Shown: positions 1 through 8,303, counted from the first letter of the stretch. The stretch: 23,486 nucleotides of DNA from Verrucomicrobiales bacterium (GCA_003506995.1 DNXB01000377.1:1-23486), one strand, 5' to 3'. Numbers and translations are program-made. Notes: a model not told the origin generated them from the sequence alone.

Positions 1-20
1 GTTTATTTCTGGCCGTGTGC

Positions 21-425
21 CTAAAACGAGCCCTCGCCCCAGTCATGCCGCACCACGATGTAGCGGCCGTAGTTGCTCAGGTTCGACGCGGCGGTGACGT
101 AAGCCACGAGGCCGTCGGCGATGGCGCGCACCTCGTCCAGCGGATTGCCCTGCGCATCCCGCCGCAGCGGCTTGATGTCGAGCCCCTCGTGAAAACGTGC
201 GTAGGCGATGCTTTTGCCAAGGCGGCGCGGATCACGCACAAAGCCAAACTGCCCGCCTTCCCAGGGCGTGGTCTTCGCGCCTTCGAAATCGCGGTCCACG
301 AACTGGAAGAACGCGTCCGGCTGCTCAAACAGCGCACGGTTGTCCGTGGGCAGCAGGAGGTTTTGTGCCTGCGTGGAAGGCAGCACGATCCAAAGACTGA
401 GCAGAGTGCAAAGGAGGCGGTTCAT
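21..425 (-). CDS. Truncated M23-type (LytM) peptidase, secreted
   Basis: Encodes 134 residues with a Sec signal peptide (about 1-21). The first zinc-binding motif of M23 peptidases, H-x3-D, is seen at H79 and D83 (RFHEGLDIKP), followed by the usual GRYIVVRHDWGEGSF strand. The family normally continues with a YxLYAHL segment and a second zinc motif, HxH. Here a TAG stop follows F134, so that half is absent, and neither other frame restores it in the 20 bases left before the window edge. M23 enzymes cut peptidoglycan cross-bridges in the periplasm; this copy is unlikely to be active. ATG at 425 is preferred over the TTG one codon upstream because it overlaps the stop of the preceding lipoprotein gene (TGATG), which suggests translational coupling. 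It may be a pseudogene or a sequencing error. Confidence 0.7.
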   Translation of the reverse strand: MNRLLCTLLSLWIVLPSTQAQNLLLPTDNRALFEQPDAFFQFVDRDFEGAKTTPWEGGQFGFVRDPRRLGKSIAYARFHEGLDIKPLRRDAQGNPLDEVRAIADGLVAYVTAASNLSNYGRYIVVRHDWGEGSF

Positions 426-1078
426 CAAGTGCCGGGCAGGGTGTAGCCTTCGAGCGGGATGTCACGGGTCTTCGGAGCCGGGCGGAGTATGCCGCGCTCT
501 TTGTCACGCTCGGCTTTTTTCTCAGCAGCCTCCGCCGCCTTCGCGGCGCGACGGGCGGTGAATTTCTCCGAGTCGGTGGAGGGCAGCATTTCCATCCAGC
601 GGGAGGAGGACTTCATTCGGCTCAGGCGCGGGTAAAACTTGTCCATCTCCTTGATCGTCGCGTCGGAAACGCCACGCCAGATGGTGAAGCGCCCGTCGGT
701 GATCGGGCTGTCGAGCTCGACCATGTCCACCGGCACGGCGTTGATCATGGTCAGCATGACCATGCCCTGGTGCAGGCGGGAGGCGGCCTCCAGGTAGTTT
801 TTGCCCTTCGCATCGAGTTGCAGAAGCACGCCGTTGCCCTGGCCGTCATCGGCGACAAACGGCTCGAAGGCAGAAATACTGCGCTGGCTGAACTCCGGCA
901 CCTTCTTGAAGGTGATCTCACGCCCGCCGATGGGCAGCCGCATGATCTCGCTGGGATGCTCGATCGCGTCGCTCTGCACATGGCAGGTGATGAGAACCTT
1001 GTTCTCACGCAGCAGTTCACAACTGGCCAGCAGGCCGCAGACGACCGTCATCAACAACGCACGCAAAAGATTTCTCAT
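425..1078 (-). CDS. Lipoprotein with SecD-head-like domain
   Basis: Encodes 217 residues. The N-terminus (MRNLLRALL...LLASC) is a lipoprotein signal with lipobox LASC and lipidated C20, so the protein is probably membrane-anchored outside the cytoplasm. The middle (roughly 75-150: LLQLDAKGKNYL, INAVPVDM, PITDGRF) resembles the P1-head domain of SecD, where similar phrases sit around a beta-alpha fold; this is recognition by eye and only moderately sure. The last 50 residues are rich in Ala, Lys and Glu and may form a helix. An open frame extends upstream to 1204, but the lipoprotein signal fixes the start at 1078. The stop overlaps the ATG of the truncated M23 gene. It is divergent from pyrR. 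Confidence 0.75.
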   Translation of the reverse strand: MRNLLRALLMTVVCGLLASCELLRENKVLITCHVQSDAIEHPSEIMRLPIGGREITFKKVPEFSQRSISAFEPFVADDGQGNGVLLQLDAKGKNYLEAASRLHQGMVMLTMINAVPVDMVELDSPITDGRFTIWRGVSDATIKEMDKFYPRLSRMKSSSRWMEMLPSTDSEKFTARRAAKAAEAAEKKAERDKERGILRPAPKTRDIPLEGYTLPGT

Positions 1079-1212
1079 GCGTACATCAAACCAAAGCCGC
1101 GCCGGCTTTGCAACCCTGGAGGCGGAAACGGGCGCGAAACTTCCCACCAAGCGCGCCCATCCCCTGATTTGACAAGAACACGAATCACCGGACTGTCCGC
1201 CCACCCGCCGCC
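1079..1212. promoter_or_regulatory. Divergent intergenic region upstream of pyrR
   Basis: This gap separates the minus-strand lipoprotein gene from plus-strand pyrR and must hold promoters for both. A perfect 8-bp stem with a 3-nt loop lies at 1092-1110, 14 bases upstream of the lipoprotein start. A TTGACA hexamer at 1169-1174 points toward pyrR, but no convincing -10 box follows at normal spacing. I see no clear attenuator of the kind PyrR controls in Gram-positive bacteria, and no Shine-Dalgarno sequence in front of pyrR. Confidence 0.35.
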
Positions 1213-1764
1213 ATGCCAGAATTTGTCCGCACCCTCCTCACCAAGGCCGAGATGGCCGCAGGAGTGGCCGCTTTGGCAAAAAACATCTGTGAGGCGAACG
1301 CGGGAGCGGAGAGCATCGCCCTCGTGGGCATTTTCACGCGTGGCGTGCCGCTGGCGCAGCGCATCGCCACCGAAATCAAGCGGCTCGGCTGCACCCAGGT
1401 GCTTTTCGGCACCATCGACATCACGCAGTATCGCGATGACCTCAGCACCTTTCAGATGGTGCCGAAGCTCGAAGGCTCGGACATCCCCTTCGACCTCGAC
1501 GGCGTCAATGTGGTGCTCTGCGACGAGGTGATCTACACCGGCCGCAGTGTCCGCGCCGCGCTGGAGGAGCTGCTCAATTTTGGCCGTCCCAAACGCGTGC
1601 AGCTCGCCGTGCTGGTGGACCGCTGCGGACGTGAGTTCCCCGTGCAGCCGGATTTTTCCGCGCTCAAGGTCACTCTGGCCGACGGCGAGCGCGTGGCGGT
1701 GCGTTTTGAAGAAGTGGACGGCCAGGACGCCTGCACCGTGCAAACCCAAGCCTCACCGAGATGA
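1213..1764 (+). CDS. pyrR: PyrR bifunctional regulator / uracil phosphoribosyltransferase
   Basis: Encodes 183 residues, the usual size for PyrR. The PRPP-binding loop is at about 100-112 (VVLCDEVIYTGRS, matching the family VILVDDVLYTGRT pattern), and the N-terminal GIFTRGVPLAQR segment also fits. PyrR converts uracil and PRPP to UMP weakly, and in many bacteria binds pyr mRNA to regulate pyrimidine synthesis. The next gene, pyrB, starts inside the stop codon (ATGA, 4-nt overlap), so the two are almost certainly co-translated. Whether this PyrR still binds RNA cannot be told, as no leader structure is visible upstream. Asp in the PRPP loop is partly replaced (C-D-E for V-D-D), a mild variation. 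Confidence 0.92.
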   Translation: MPEFVRTLLTKAEMAAGVAALAKNICEANAGAESIALVGIFTRGVPLAQRIATEIKRLGCTQVLFGTIDITQYRDDLSTFQMVPKLEGSDIPFDLDGVNVVLCDEVIYTGRSVRAALEELLNFGRPKRVQLAVLVDRCGREFPVQPDFSALKVTLADGERVAVRFEEVDGQDACTVQTQASPR

Positions 1765-2687
1765 CCCCGCGCAAAGACCTCCTCGACATCGCCTCGCTCA
1801 CGGATGAGGAAATCGCGTTCGTGCTCGACAACGCCGTGCCGTTTAAAGACCTCTTCAAACGCAGCGTGAAGAAAGTGCCCACGCTCAAGGGCCAAACGGT
1901 GCTCACGCTCTTTTACGAGCCCTCCACCCGCACGCGCTCCAGCTTTGAAGTCGCCGCCAGCCGTCTTAGCGCCGACGTGACTCACTTCGACATCGAATCG
2001 AGCAGCGTGGTGAAAGGGGAGTCCGTTTTGGACACGGTCGAGACCCTGGAGGCCATGCGCGTCGATTACATCGTCGTGCGGCACAAGCAGGCCGGCACGC
2101 CGAATCTCATCGCCAAAAACACCCGTGCCAGCGTCATCAACGCTGGTGACGGCTGGCACGCACATCCCACCCAGGCGCTGCTCGATGCCTTCACGCTGCG
2201 CGAAATTCACAAAGATTTGCGCGGCTGCCGCGCCCTCATCGTCGGCGACATCCAGCACTCCCGCGTCGCCCGCAGCACCAGTCTCATCTTTCGCCGCCTC
2301 GGCATGAACGTCGCCTATCTGGCCCCCGGTTCCATGATGCCGCGAGAAGTGCCGCAGGAGATCCCGCAGTTCGGCAACTGGCGCGACGCCTTCGAGTGGA
2401 AGCCCGATGTCATCTACCTCCTCCGCGTGCAGAGCGAGCGCCTCGACGAGCCCTTCTTCCCCAGCGCCGCCGAGTATCACAAGAACTACGGCCTCACCAA
2501 CGAGCGCGTCGAAATCCTGCGCGAGCGCGGCCTCCACCTCATGCATCCCGGCCCCGTGAACCGCGGCGTCGAAATCACCGACACCGGCATGAACTACGAG
2601 AAGTGCCTCATCAACCAGCAGGTCGAAAACGGCATCGCCGTGCGCATGAGCGTGCTCTACTGGCTCAGGCCGGGGGCGGTGGAGTGA
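1761..2687 (+). CDS. pyrB: Aspartate carbamoyltransferase catalytic subunit
   Basis: Encodes 308 residues, a normal length. The carbamoyl-phosphate site STRTRSS is at 55-61, the HPTQALLDAF motif at 135-144 and the HPGPVNRG aspartate-binding loop near the C-terminus. It condenses carbamoyl phosphate with L-aspartate to N-carbamoyl-aspartate, the committed step of pyrimidine synthesis. It overlaps pyrR by 4 nt. In many bacteria pyrC follows in the same operon; here the next gene is convergent and unrelated, so the operon is only pyrRB. No pyrI regulatory subunit is present in the window. Confidence 0.96.
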   Translation: MTPRKDLLDIASLTDEEIAFVLDNAVPFKDLFKRSVKKVPTLKGQTVLTLFYEPSTRTRSSFEVAASRLSADVTHFDIESSSVVKGESVLDTVETLEAMRVDYIVVRHKQAGTPNLIAKNTRASVINAGDGWHAHPTQALLDAFTLREIHKDLRGCRALIVGDIQHSRVARSTSLIFRRLGMNVAYLAPGSMMPREVPQEIPQFGNWRDAFEWKPDVIYLLRVQSERLDEPFFPSAAEYHKNYGLTNERVEILRERGLHLMHPGPVNRGVEITDTGMNYEKCLINQQVENGIAVRMSVLYWLRPGAVE

Positions 2688-2714
2688 GCAAGTAATTGCA
2701 AAGCCGTCTCCAAC

Positions 2715-3182
2715 TTAGCTGCACCACTCTCCACACGAATAGAGCGTATGGCCCGAAGGACAGATCACTCGCCGCCCACCTTCAGCAGCCAGTCCAGAAC
2801 CATAGGCCCACTTCTCGACCGAACATTCCGCTGAACCGTACTGACGGTTGCAGGAAGGGCAGACAATCGTGACAAAATGCAGGTCGAACATGAGTTCCGA
2901 GCAGAATGACCAGACGTAATCGTGCCCATCCAGTTCGATGTCGCTGCCCTGTTCCAGAGCATGCGTGAGAACCCGAGCCAGCTCGGACACGCGAACGTAT
3001 TCCTTGTGACGCCCGCTTTCTTTCGACATGCGAGAGACGTAATCCCTCCAGCTTTCGACATAGCTTGAGTATATATCCCGCATGTCTTCAAGTCGGAGTG
3101 TGATCCGAGCCGGCAGCACTTCAAAATCCCACCCGCTGTAAGCGCCAATGTCTGTTGGGTTTGTAAAGATAAGGAAGGGCAT
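2715..3182 (-). CDS. Hypothetical Cys-rich protein, possible zinc ribbon
   Basis: Encodes 155 residues of no family I recognise. The first 100 residues look globular and soluble, with no signal peptide. The C-terminal 50 residues carry C108, C111, C120, C141, H145, C150 and C154, in the patterns CPSC and CPSGHxLYSC, which suggests one zinc-ribbon-like knuckle pair. It is convergent with pyrB, with only 27 bases between stops, and lies 11 bases downstream of the SDR gene on the same strand. Base composition is less G+C rich than its neighbours, so it may be a recent arrival. The function is unknown. Confidence 0.65.
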   Translation of the reverse strand: MPFLIFTNPTDIGAYSGWDFEVLPARITLRLEDMRDIYSSYVESWRDYVSRMSKESGRHKEYVRVSELARVLTHALEQGSDIELDGHDYVWSFCSELMFDLHFVTIVCPSCNRQYGSAECSVEKWAYGSGLAAEGGRRVICPSGHTLYSCGEWCS

Positions 3183-3193
3183 GGCTCACTCCC

Positions 3194-4216
3194 TCAAAAC
3201 CTCCCATCCCGCGACTCAAAGTGCGTCGGTTTGCCGAGGGATTCGCCGCCGCGCGAAACCCATGATGCCACCCATTCCATGAGTTCCTCATCGCGGATGA
3301 AGGGGATGCCGAGCTCGACGAAACTGCGGTAGGGATTGCTCAGGAGGGCGTCGGGAGCCTCCTTGCCTTCAATGTGAGCGGGTTTGCCGAAGAGTTCACC
3401 GAAGCGCTTCGCGACCTCGCGCACGCTGAGCGTGGCGGTGCCGGTGAGGTTCACGGTCCAGGCGGGGCTTTGGGCCTTGCCGAGGCTGAGGAGCGAGAGC
3501 GCGTTCGCATCCCCCTGCCAGATGGTGTTGAACCAACCCATGCGCACGTCCACCGGCTGGCCGTTCCAGACTTTCTGCGCGACATCGACCAGCACGCCGT
3601 AGCGCAGGTCGCAGGCGTAGTTCAGGCGGATGAGAGAAACGGGCGTGCCGCGTGTCTGGCTGAAGTGCTGGAAGATGCGCTCGCGGCCCAGGCAGCTCAT
3701 GGCGTATTCGCCGGCGGGATTGAGCACGTCCTCCTCCTTGCTGCCGCCACGTTCCACCGGCACGAGGCCATAGACATTGCCGGTGGAGAACGCGGCGATG
3801 CGGCTGCGGTGATAGCGCTCGCAGACGAGACCGGGAAGCCAGGCGTTCATGCCCCAGGTCATCGGTTCCTGGCCGGTGGAGCCGAATTTCATGCCCGCCA
3901 TGAAGACCACGTTCGGCGCATGCGGCAGGTAGGCCACGGCGTTCGCCGCCAGCAGATCGACCGCGATGGTTTCGATGCCGTGCCGCTGAAATTCCTCCGC
4001 CGAACCCGGTGTGCTGAAACGCGACACCGCAATGATGCGCCGCTTCGTGCCCGCCTCGTCGCTGGCACGTTTCGCCATGCGCGTGAGGGACGGCCCCATC
4101 TTGCCTGCGGCACCCAAAACGATGATGTCGCCCGGCATGGAGCGCATCAGGTCGATCACGACGGGCGTGGGTCGGCTGAGGCGTTCTTCGAGCTCTTCGA
4201 GGCTGGCGGGCGGCAT
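3194..4216 (-). CDS. NAD-dependent epimerase/dehydratase family (SDR) protein
   Basis: Encodes 340 residues from the ATG at 4216. The Rossmann nucleotide-binding motif is GAAGKMG (35-41). The conserved S/T pair and VYG are at 144-150 (FSTGNVYG). The expected YxxxK catalytic pair reads YAMSC (Y171, C175), so the lysine is missing. The substrate is unknown. An earlier pair of ATGs at 4277-4282 would add 22 residues and has a GGGGAG sequence 7 bases upstream, but it would leave only 17 bases before the divergent fhs gene. I prefer 4216 because the family usually begins with a short ELEERLSRPTP-like helix near the N-terminus. Confidence 0.82.
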   Translation of the reverse strand: MPPASLEELEERLSRPTPVVIDLMRSMPGDIIVLGAAGKMGPSLTRMAKRASDEAGTKRRIIAVSRFSTPGSAEEFQRHGIETIAVDLLAANAVAYLPHAPNVVFMAGMKFGSTGQEPMTWGMNAWLPGLVCERYHRSRIAAFSTGNVYGLVPVERGGSKEEDVLNPAGEYAMSCLGRERIFQHFSQTRGTPVSLIRLNYACDLRYGVLVDVAQKVWNGQPVDVRMGWFNTIWQGDANALSLLSLGKAQSPAWTVNLTGTATLSVREVAKRFGELFGKPAHIEGKEAPDALLSNPYRSFVELGIPFIRDEELMEWVASWVSRGGESLGKPTHFESRDGRF

Positions 4217-4299
4217 GGGCGGAACTAAGAACGGTTTTCGCTTTTGGAAAAGCCTTTGCTTCACCGGTCGCCTTGTCATCATGGGCGCTCTCCCCGCCC

Positions 4300-5916
4300 A
4301 TGCACTCGGACATCTCCCCCATCACCGCCGGACTCGGCATCGCCCCGGAACATCTTCATCTTCATGGTCGTGAAATGGCCAAGGTCAGCCTCAAGGCCCT
4401 GCAGTCGAAGCCGCAGCGTGGGAAGCTGATCCTCGTCTCCGCCATCACTCCCACTCCGGCGGGCGAGGGCAAAACGACCGTCTCCATCGGTCTGGCGCAG
4501 GGTTTGAAAAAGATCGGGCAGAGCGTCGCGCTCGCATTGCGGCAGCCGTCGATGGGACCGGTGTTTGGCCGCAAAGGCGGCGCGACGGGTGGCGGCAAAA
4601 GCAGCGTGCGCCCCGCGCATGCGATCAATCTGCACTTCACCGGCGACTTCCACGCCATCACCTGTGCGCACAACCTGCTCTCCGCCGTCATCGACAACCA
4701 CCTCTTTCAGGGCGACGCGCCCCTGCCGCCCGAGCGGGTGCTGTGGAAGCGCGTGATGGACATGAACGACCGCGCCTTGCGACTGGTGCGCACCGCCGTG
4801 GGCAAGCCGACCGAGCGCGTCACCGGTTTTGACATCACCGCCGCCTCGGAGATCATGGCCATCCTCTGCCTCTCCGAATCACTGCCGGACCTGCGCCACC
4901 GGCTTGAGCGCATCGTCGTGGGCTTCACCCCGGAGGGCCAGCCGGTCTTCGCCAAGGAGTTCCGCGTCACCGGGGCCATGCTCGCGCTGCTGCGGGAGGC
5001 GCTGATGCCGAATCTGGTGCAGAGCCTCGAAGGCGTGCCCGCCTTCCTGCACGGCGGCCCGTTTGCGAACATTGCGCACGGCTGCAACTCCGTCCTCGCC
5101 ACGCGCATGGCGCTGGCACATGCCGATTTCGCCGTCACGGAGGCCGGATTCGCCTTTGACCTCGGCGGGGAGAAGTTCATGCACATCAAGTGCCGCCAGA
5201 GCGGCCTCGCGCCCGAGGCCATCGTCATCGTGGCGACCGTGCGCGCCCTTAAAATGCATGGCGGAGCCGCCTTGGACCAGCTCACGCAGACGGACACCGC
5301 CGCGCTGAGCCGGGGTCTGGAAAATCTGGCCGCGCACCTCGACAGCGCCGCGAAATTCGAGCGCCCGGTCATCGTGGCGATCAACCGCTTCACCAACGAC
5401 CACGAGGACGAGCTCGCCCTCGTGCATGAGTTCTGCGCCGCGCGCGGCGTGCCCTGCGCCACGGCCAATGTCTTTGGCGAAGGCGGTGACGGAGCCGTGC
5501 AGCTCGCGGAAAAGGTGCTCGCCGCCCTGCCGAAGGAGTCCAAGCCGCTGCCCTTCCTCTATCAACCGGATGACAGCGTCGAAACGAAGCTCACCGTCAT
5601 CGCCACGAAAATCTACGGCGCCGACGGCGTGCTGCTCACTGACGAAGCGAAGGCCAAGCTGGCCCTCTTTGCCCGCAACGGCTTCGACAAGCTGCCGCTC
5701 TGCATGGCGAAGACGCAGGACAGCCTCTCCGACGACGCGAAGAAGCGTGGCCGCCCCAGCGGCTTCACCATCACGGTGCGCGACTTCGAGATCGCCAACG
5801 GAGCCGGCTTCCTCGTGGCCCTGACCGGCACGATGATGCGCATGCCCGCCCTGCCGAAGGTGCCCTCCGCCGAGCGCATCCAGGTCACGGACGACGGTGT
5901 CATGAGCGGCATTTAA
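4300..5916 (+). CDS. fhs: Formate-tetrahydrofolate ligase
   Basis: Encodes 538 residues, close to the family's usual 550-560. The ATP-binding loop PTPAGEGKTT is at 51-60, then ALRQPSMGPVFGRKGGATGGG and INLHFTGDFHAIT, both hallmarks of the family. It makes 10-formyl-THF from formate, THF and ATP, feeding purine and one-carbon metabolism. The segment between GGG and INLHF reads KSSVRPAHA rather than the common Y-x-Q-V-x-P-M-E-D, which marks a divergent subgroup. The start at 4300 (MHSDISPITAGLG) is chosen over the frame's earliest ATG at 4273 because family members begin with this short D-I-x-x-A helix. It is divergent from the SDR gene; no folD is next to it. Confidence 0.95.
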   Translation: MHSDISPITAGLGIAPEHLHLHGREMAKVSLKALQSKPQRGKLILVSAITPTPAGEGKTTVSIGLAQGLKKIGQSVALALRQPSMGPVFGRKGGATGGGKSSVRPAHAINLHFTGDFHAITCAHNLLSAVIDNHLFQGDAPLPPERVLWKRVMDMNDRALRLVRTAVGKPTERVTGFDITAASEIMAILCLSESLPDLRHRLERIVVGFTPEGQPVFAKEFRVTGAMLALLREALMPNLVQSLEGVPAFLHGGPFANIAHGCNSVLATRMALAHADFAVTEAGFAFDLGGEKFMHIKCRQSGLAPEAIVIVATVRALKMHGGAALDQLTQTDTAALSRGLENLAAHLDSAAKFERPVIVAINRFTNDHEDELALVHEFCAARGVPCATANVFGEGGDGAVQLAEKVLAALPKESKPLPFLYQPDDSVETKLTVIATKIYGADGVLLTDEAKAKLALFARNGFDKLPLCMAKTQDSLSDDAKKRGRPSGFTITVRDFEIANGAGFLVALTGTMMRMPALPKVPSAERIQVTDDGVMSGI

Positions 5917-6248
5917 AATAATCCCGGAGGGATCAGAGAAGGTAGCCGGTGGTCGAAGCCGCGAAGCGGCTGAACACCACCGGGCAAAACGAAAGCACAC
6001 CGTTTCTCTCAAGGGCGCATCCCGGCAGGGATGCAAGAAGCGTACGGTGCTCCTCGGCCACGCTGGAATCTTGAACACTTCTCGCATACCTCCGGCATGC
6101 ATCCTTGGGAAAGGAGGCTTTACCTCATCTTCCAGGGGCGGCGTCTGCTACGCAGACTTGCCCCTGGCTACCTTCTTTGATCCCTCCGGGATCACAGACC
6201 ACCTCCTGTCTTGCCCACATCATGCGCAGGCTCTAGCTTCTCCGCCGC
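5917..6248. other. Non-coding stretch holding a composite repeat
   Basis: No gene is supported in these 332 bases. Almost all of it (5921-6192) is a repeat element described separately. The last 56 bases before the binding-protein gene show no convincing promoter or Shine-Dalgarno site. Confidence 0.7.
5921..6192. repeat. Composite REP-like palindromic element with four modules
   Basis: The two ends are 27-nt inverted repeats (5921-5947 and 6166-6192) that differ at one base. Each is followed inward by a long nested hairpin: 5946-5983 (outer CCGGTGGT, inner GCCGC) and 6132-6167 (outer CCAGGGGC, inner GTCTGC). The two hairpins share shape but not stem sequence, so pairing is kept while bases change. 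A perfect 7-bp palindrome with a 4-nt loop is at 6017-6034, and a weaker one at 6084-6104. All four modules share a CCGG core followed by AGAAG, two on the plus strand then two on the minus. This resembles REP/BIME elements, which RAYT transposases can move; none is in the window. Confidence 0.75.
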
Positions 6249-8303
6249 ATGATCCTGACCCGCACGCTCATCCTTGGCTTCCCGCTGCTCGTCGCAGCGC
6301 TGGCTTGGTGGGCGGCGGAGGTGTCAAAGCGCAGCCATGAGCGGCCCAAGGACGGGCTGGTGGTCATGCTGGCGCAAAACGCGCCCGCGCTGAACCCGTT
6401 TCTGCCCGCCACCGAGGCCGAGCGCCAGATCGCCGACCTCGTGCATGAGCCGCTGCTGCGCATCGACGAGCACGGTGCTTTGCAGCCCGCGCTGGCAGAC
6501 CTGTGGCGCTGGACCCAGGAGGTTACTTGCTGGTTTGCCGACGCGGCCACGGCCAAGCAGGCGCTGGAGCGTTTGCAGGCTCAAATCGGCGACCGCAACC
6601 GCTGGAGCGAGTGGCATCTCGACTCGGCGCAGACCGTGGAAAACGAGCTGCGGCTGAGTTTTACCGAAACCGCCGCCGCTGGCGCGCAACAGGCATTGGA
6701 AGTCATCGCCGACCTGCGGCCACAGCCCGCCGCCTTCTGGCGCATCGAGCGTGAAACACCGCTGCGCGAGACCTGGGACAAGTTCATGGCCGCGTCCTCT
6801 CAGGCCAAACAAATCCGCCGCGTGTGGTTCGATGGCTCGAACGCCTGCGAGATCGTCGTGGCCGGGTCTTCCCAGCGGTTGATCGATGATCTGCGCGCCG
6901 CGCTCGACGTCGGCACGGCCAAGCGCACCTCGCTCACGCTGCGCGGAGAGGTGGGGGCGCTGGTGGAGCCGGTGCTCGACCTCGACATCCGTCCTGGCCG
7001 GTTCTGGCACGATGGCAAGCCGGTGACGGCCGAGGACGCGAGGGCCACGTTTGAGTTTCTACGCGCCAGCGACTGGCCGCTGCCGAATCGCGACGCGCTG
7101 CGGCACATCCAGTCCCTCGAAACGCAAAACGACGGCACTCGGCTGCATGTGACCTTCCGCAGGCGCTACGGCCCCGCGCTGGGCGCTTTCGCGGACATGC
7201 CCATCCTGCCCGCCGCGTGGCTGCGCGAGCATCCGCAGGCCGGGGAGATGGATTTCCTCGAACAACCGCCGCCGGGAGCCGGGAGCCACCGCATCGCCTC
7301 GCGTGACGCGCGTTCGCTCATCCTGACGCCGGTGAATCGCGACAAAGAGGCGCCGCGTTTCTTGTTCAGCTTCGCCGTTTCGCCGCTGATGACCCAAATC
7401 GGCATGCGCACGCGCACGGTGGACCTCGTCTGGCCCGCGTCGGCGGCAGATCACGCTCAATTGACGCAACTGCGCTTCACCCCGCCGCGCCAGCGGCTCG
7501 TCGTGCTCTGGAACACGCGGCATGACATCCTCCAAAACACACGCTTCCGCGCGGCGCTGGCGCAGGCCACGGACATCGGGGAGCTGATCCGCCTGGTACC
7601 GGGGCGTCTCGGGCATGCGGACGCCAGCCTCTTTGCGCCGGGCCTGTGGTTCAGCACGCAGGCGCCACGCGTTCCCTTGGATCTTGAAAAAGCGCGCCAA
7701 GCACTCGCGGATGAAGGCTGGCCGCGTGATGTGGAGGGCGTGGCACGCGGCGTGGATCGTGAGTTTCGCTTCACGTTGCTTGTTCCCGCCAGAGACGTGC
7801 TGCACCGGCGCACGGCCGAACGCCTGGCGGAACAATGGCGCAAACTGGGCGCGGTGGTAGCGCTCGAATACGCGCCGGACGCGTCCACGCTCGCGCAACG
7901 GCTGCGCGAGCATCGTTTTGACGCCGTGCTGCTGGACCAGCGCTTCGAGGTCTCGTGGGATCAGTTGCCCTGGTGGCATTCCGCGCAGGCCAGCCCTGGC
8001 GGCACGAATTTCTGCGGCATCGCCGATCCGCAGATTGATCTACAGCTTGAGGCGCTGGCCACCGAGTTTGATCCTGCCAGGGTGCCGGAACGCGTGCGCG
8101 CACTGGAGTCCCAACTGCTGCCGCTGCATCCGCTGCTCACACTCTTCACCACGCACGACGAGGCCGCCACCGTGCCGGGCCTGGCGGATGAAACCACGAC
8201 GAAGAACCCGCCTGGCGCATGGACGTTGCGCCATCTCGCCGTGCCGACGAAGCACGCGCCCGCCAAACCTGTCATCGACCTCAAACTGCGCCTCCCGGAA
8301 TGA
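6249..8303 (+). CDS. Membrane-anchored peptide-type ABC binding protein (family 5)
   Basis: Encodes 684 residues. A hydrophobic segment at 4-23 acts as a membrane anchor or uncleaved signal. The N-terminal lobe begins ALNPFLPATEAERQIADLVHEPLLRID, and the family signature RPGRFWHDGKPVTAEDA lies near 245-262. In ordinary DppA/OppA proteins these two are about 40 residues apart; here about 165 residues are inserted between them (about 80-245), without similarity I can name. The C-terminal part (NTRFRAALAQATD, DLEKARQALADEGW) is standard. It presumably captures peptides or similar solutes for the permease whose ATG overlaps its stop by 4 nt. The ligand cannot be inferred. Confidence 0.85.
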   Translation: MILTRTLILGFPLLVAALAWWAAEVSKRSHERPKDGLVVMLAQNAPALNPFLPATEAERQIADLVHEPLLRIDEHGALQPALADLWRWTQEVTCWFADAATAKQALERLQAQIGDRNRWSEWHLDSAQTVENELRLSFTETAAAGAQQALEVIADLRPQPAAFWRIERETPLRETWDKFMAASSQAKQIRRVWFDGSNACEIVVAGSSQRLIDDLRAALDVGTAKRTSLTLRGEVGALVEPVLDLDIRPGRFWHDGKPVTAEDARATFEFLRASDWPLPNRDALRHIQSLETQNDGTRLHVTFRRRYGPALGAFADMPILPAAWLREHPQAGEMDFLEQPPPGAGSHRIASRDARSLILTPVNRDKEAPRFLFSFAVSPLMTQIGMRTRTVDLVWPASAADHAQLTQLRFTPPRQRLVVLWNTRHDILQNTRFRAALAQATDIGELIRLVPGRLGHADASLFAPGLWFSTQAPRVPLDLEKARQALADEGWPRDVEGVARGVDREFRFTLLVPARDVLHRRTAERLAEQWRKLGAVVALEYAPDASTLAQRLREHRFDAVLLDQRFEVSWDQLPWWHSAQASPGGTNFCGIADPQIDLQLEALATEFDPARVPERVRALESQLLPLHPLLTLFTTHDEAATVPGLADETTTKNPPGAWTLRHLAVPTKHAPAKPVIDLKLRLPE

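Noticed and set aside
1169..1197. TTGACA as a sigma-70 promoter for pyrR
   Set aside because: No acceptable -10 box at 16-18 bases; the nearest hexamer is ACTGTC.
5921..6192. CRISPR array from the repeated palindromes
   Set aside because: The modules are unequal, inverted in pairs, few, and lack regular spacers; no cas gene is near.
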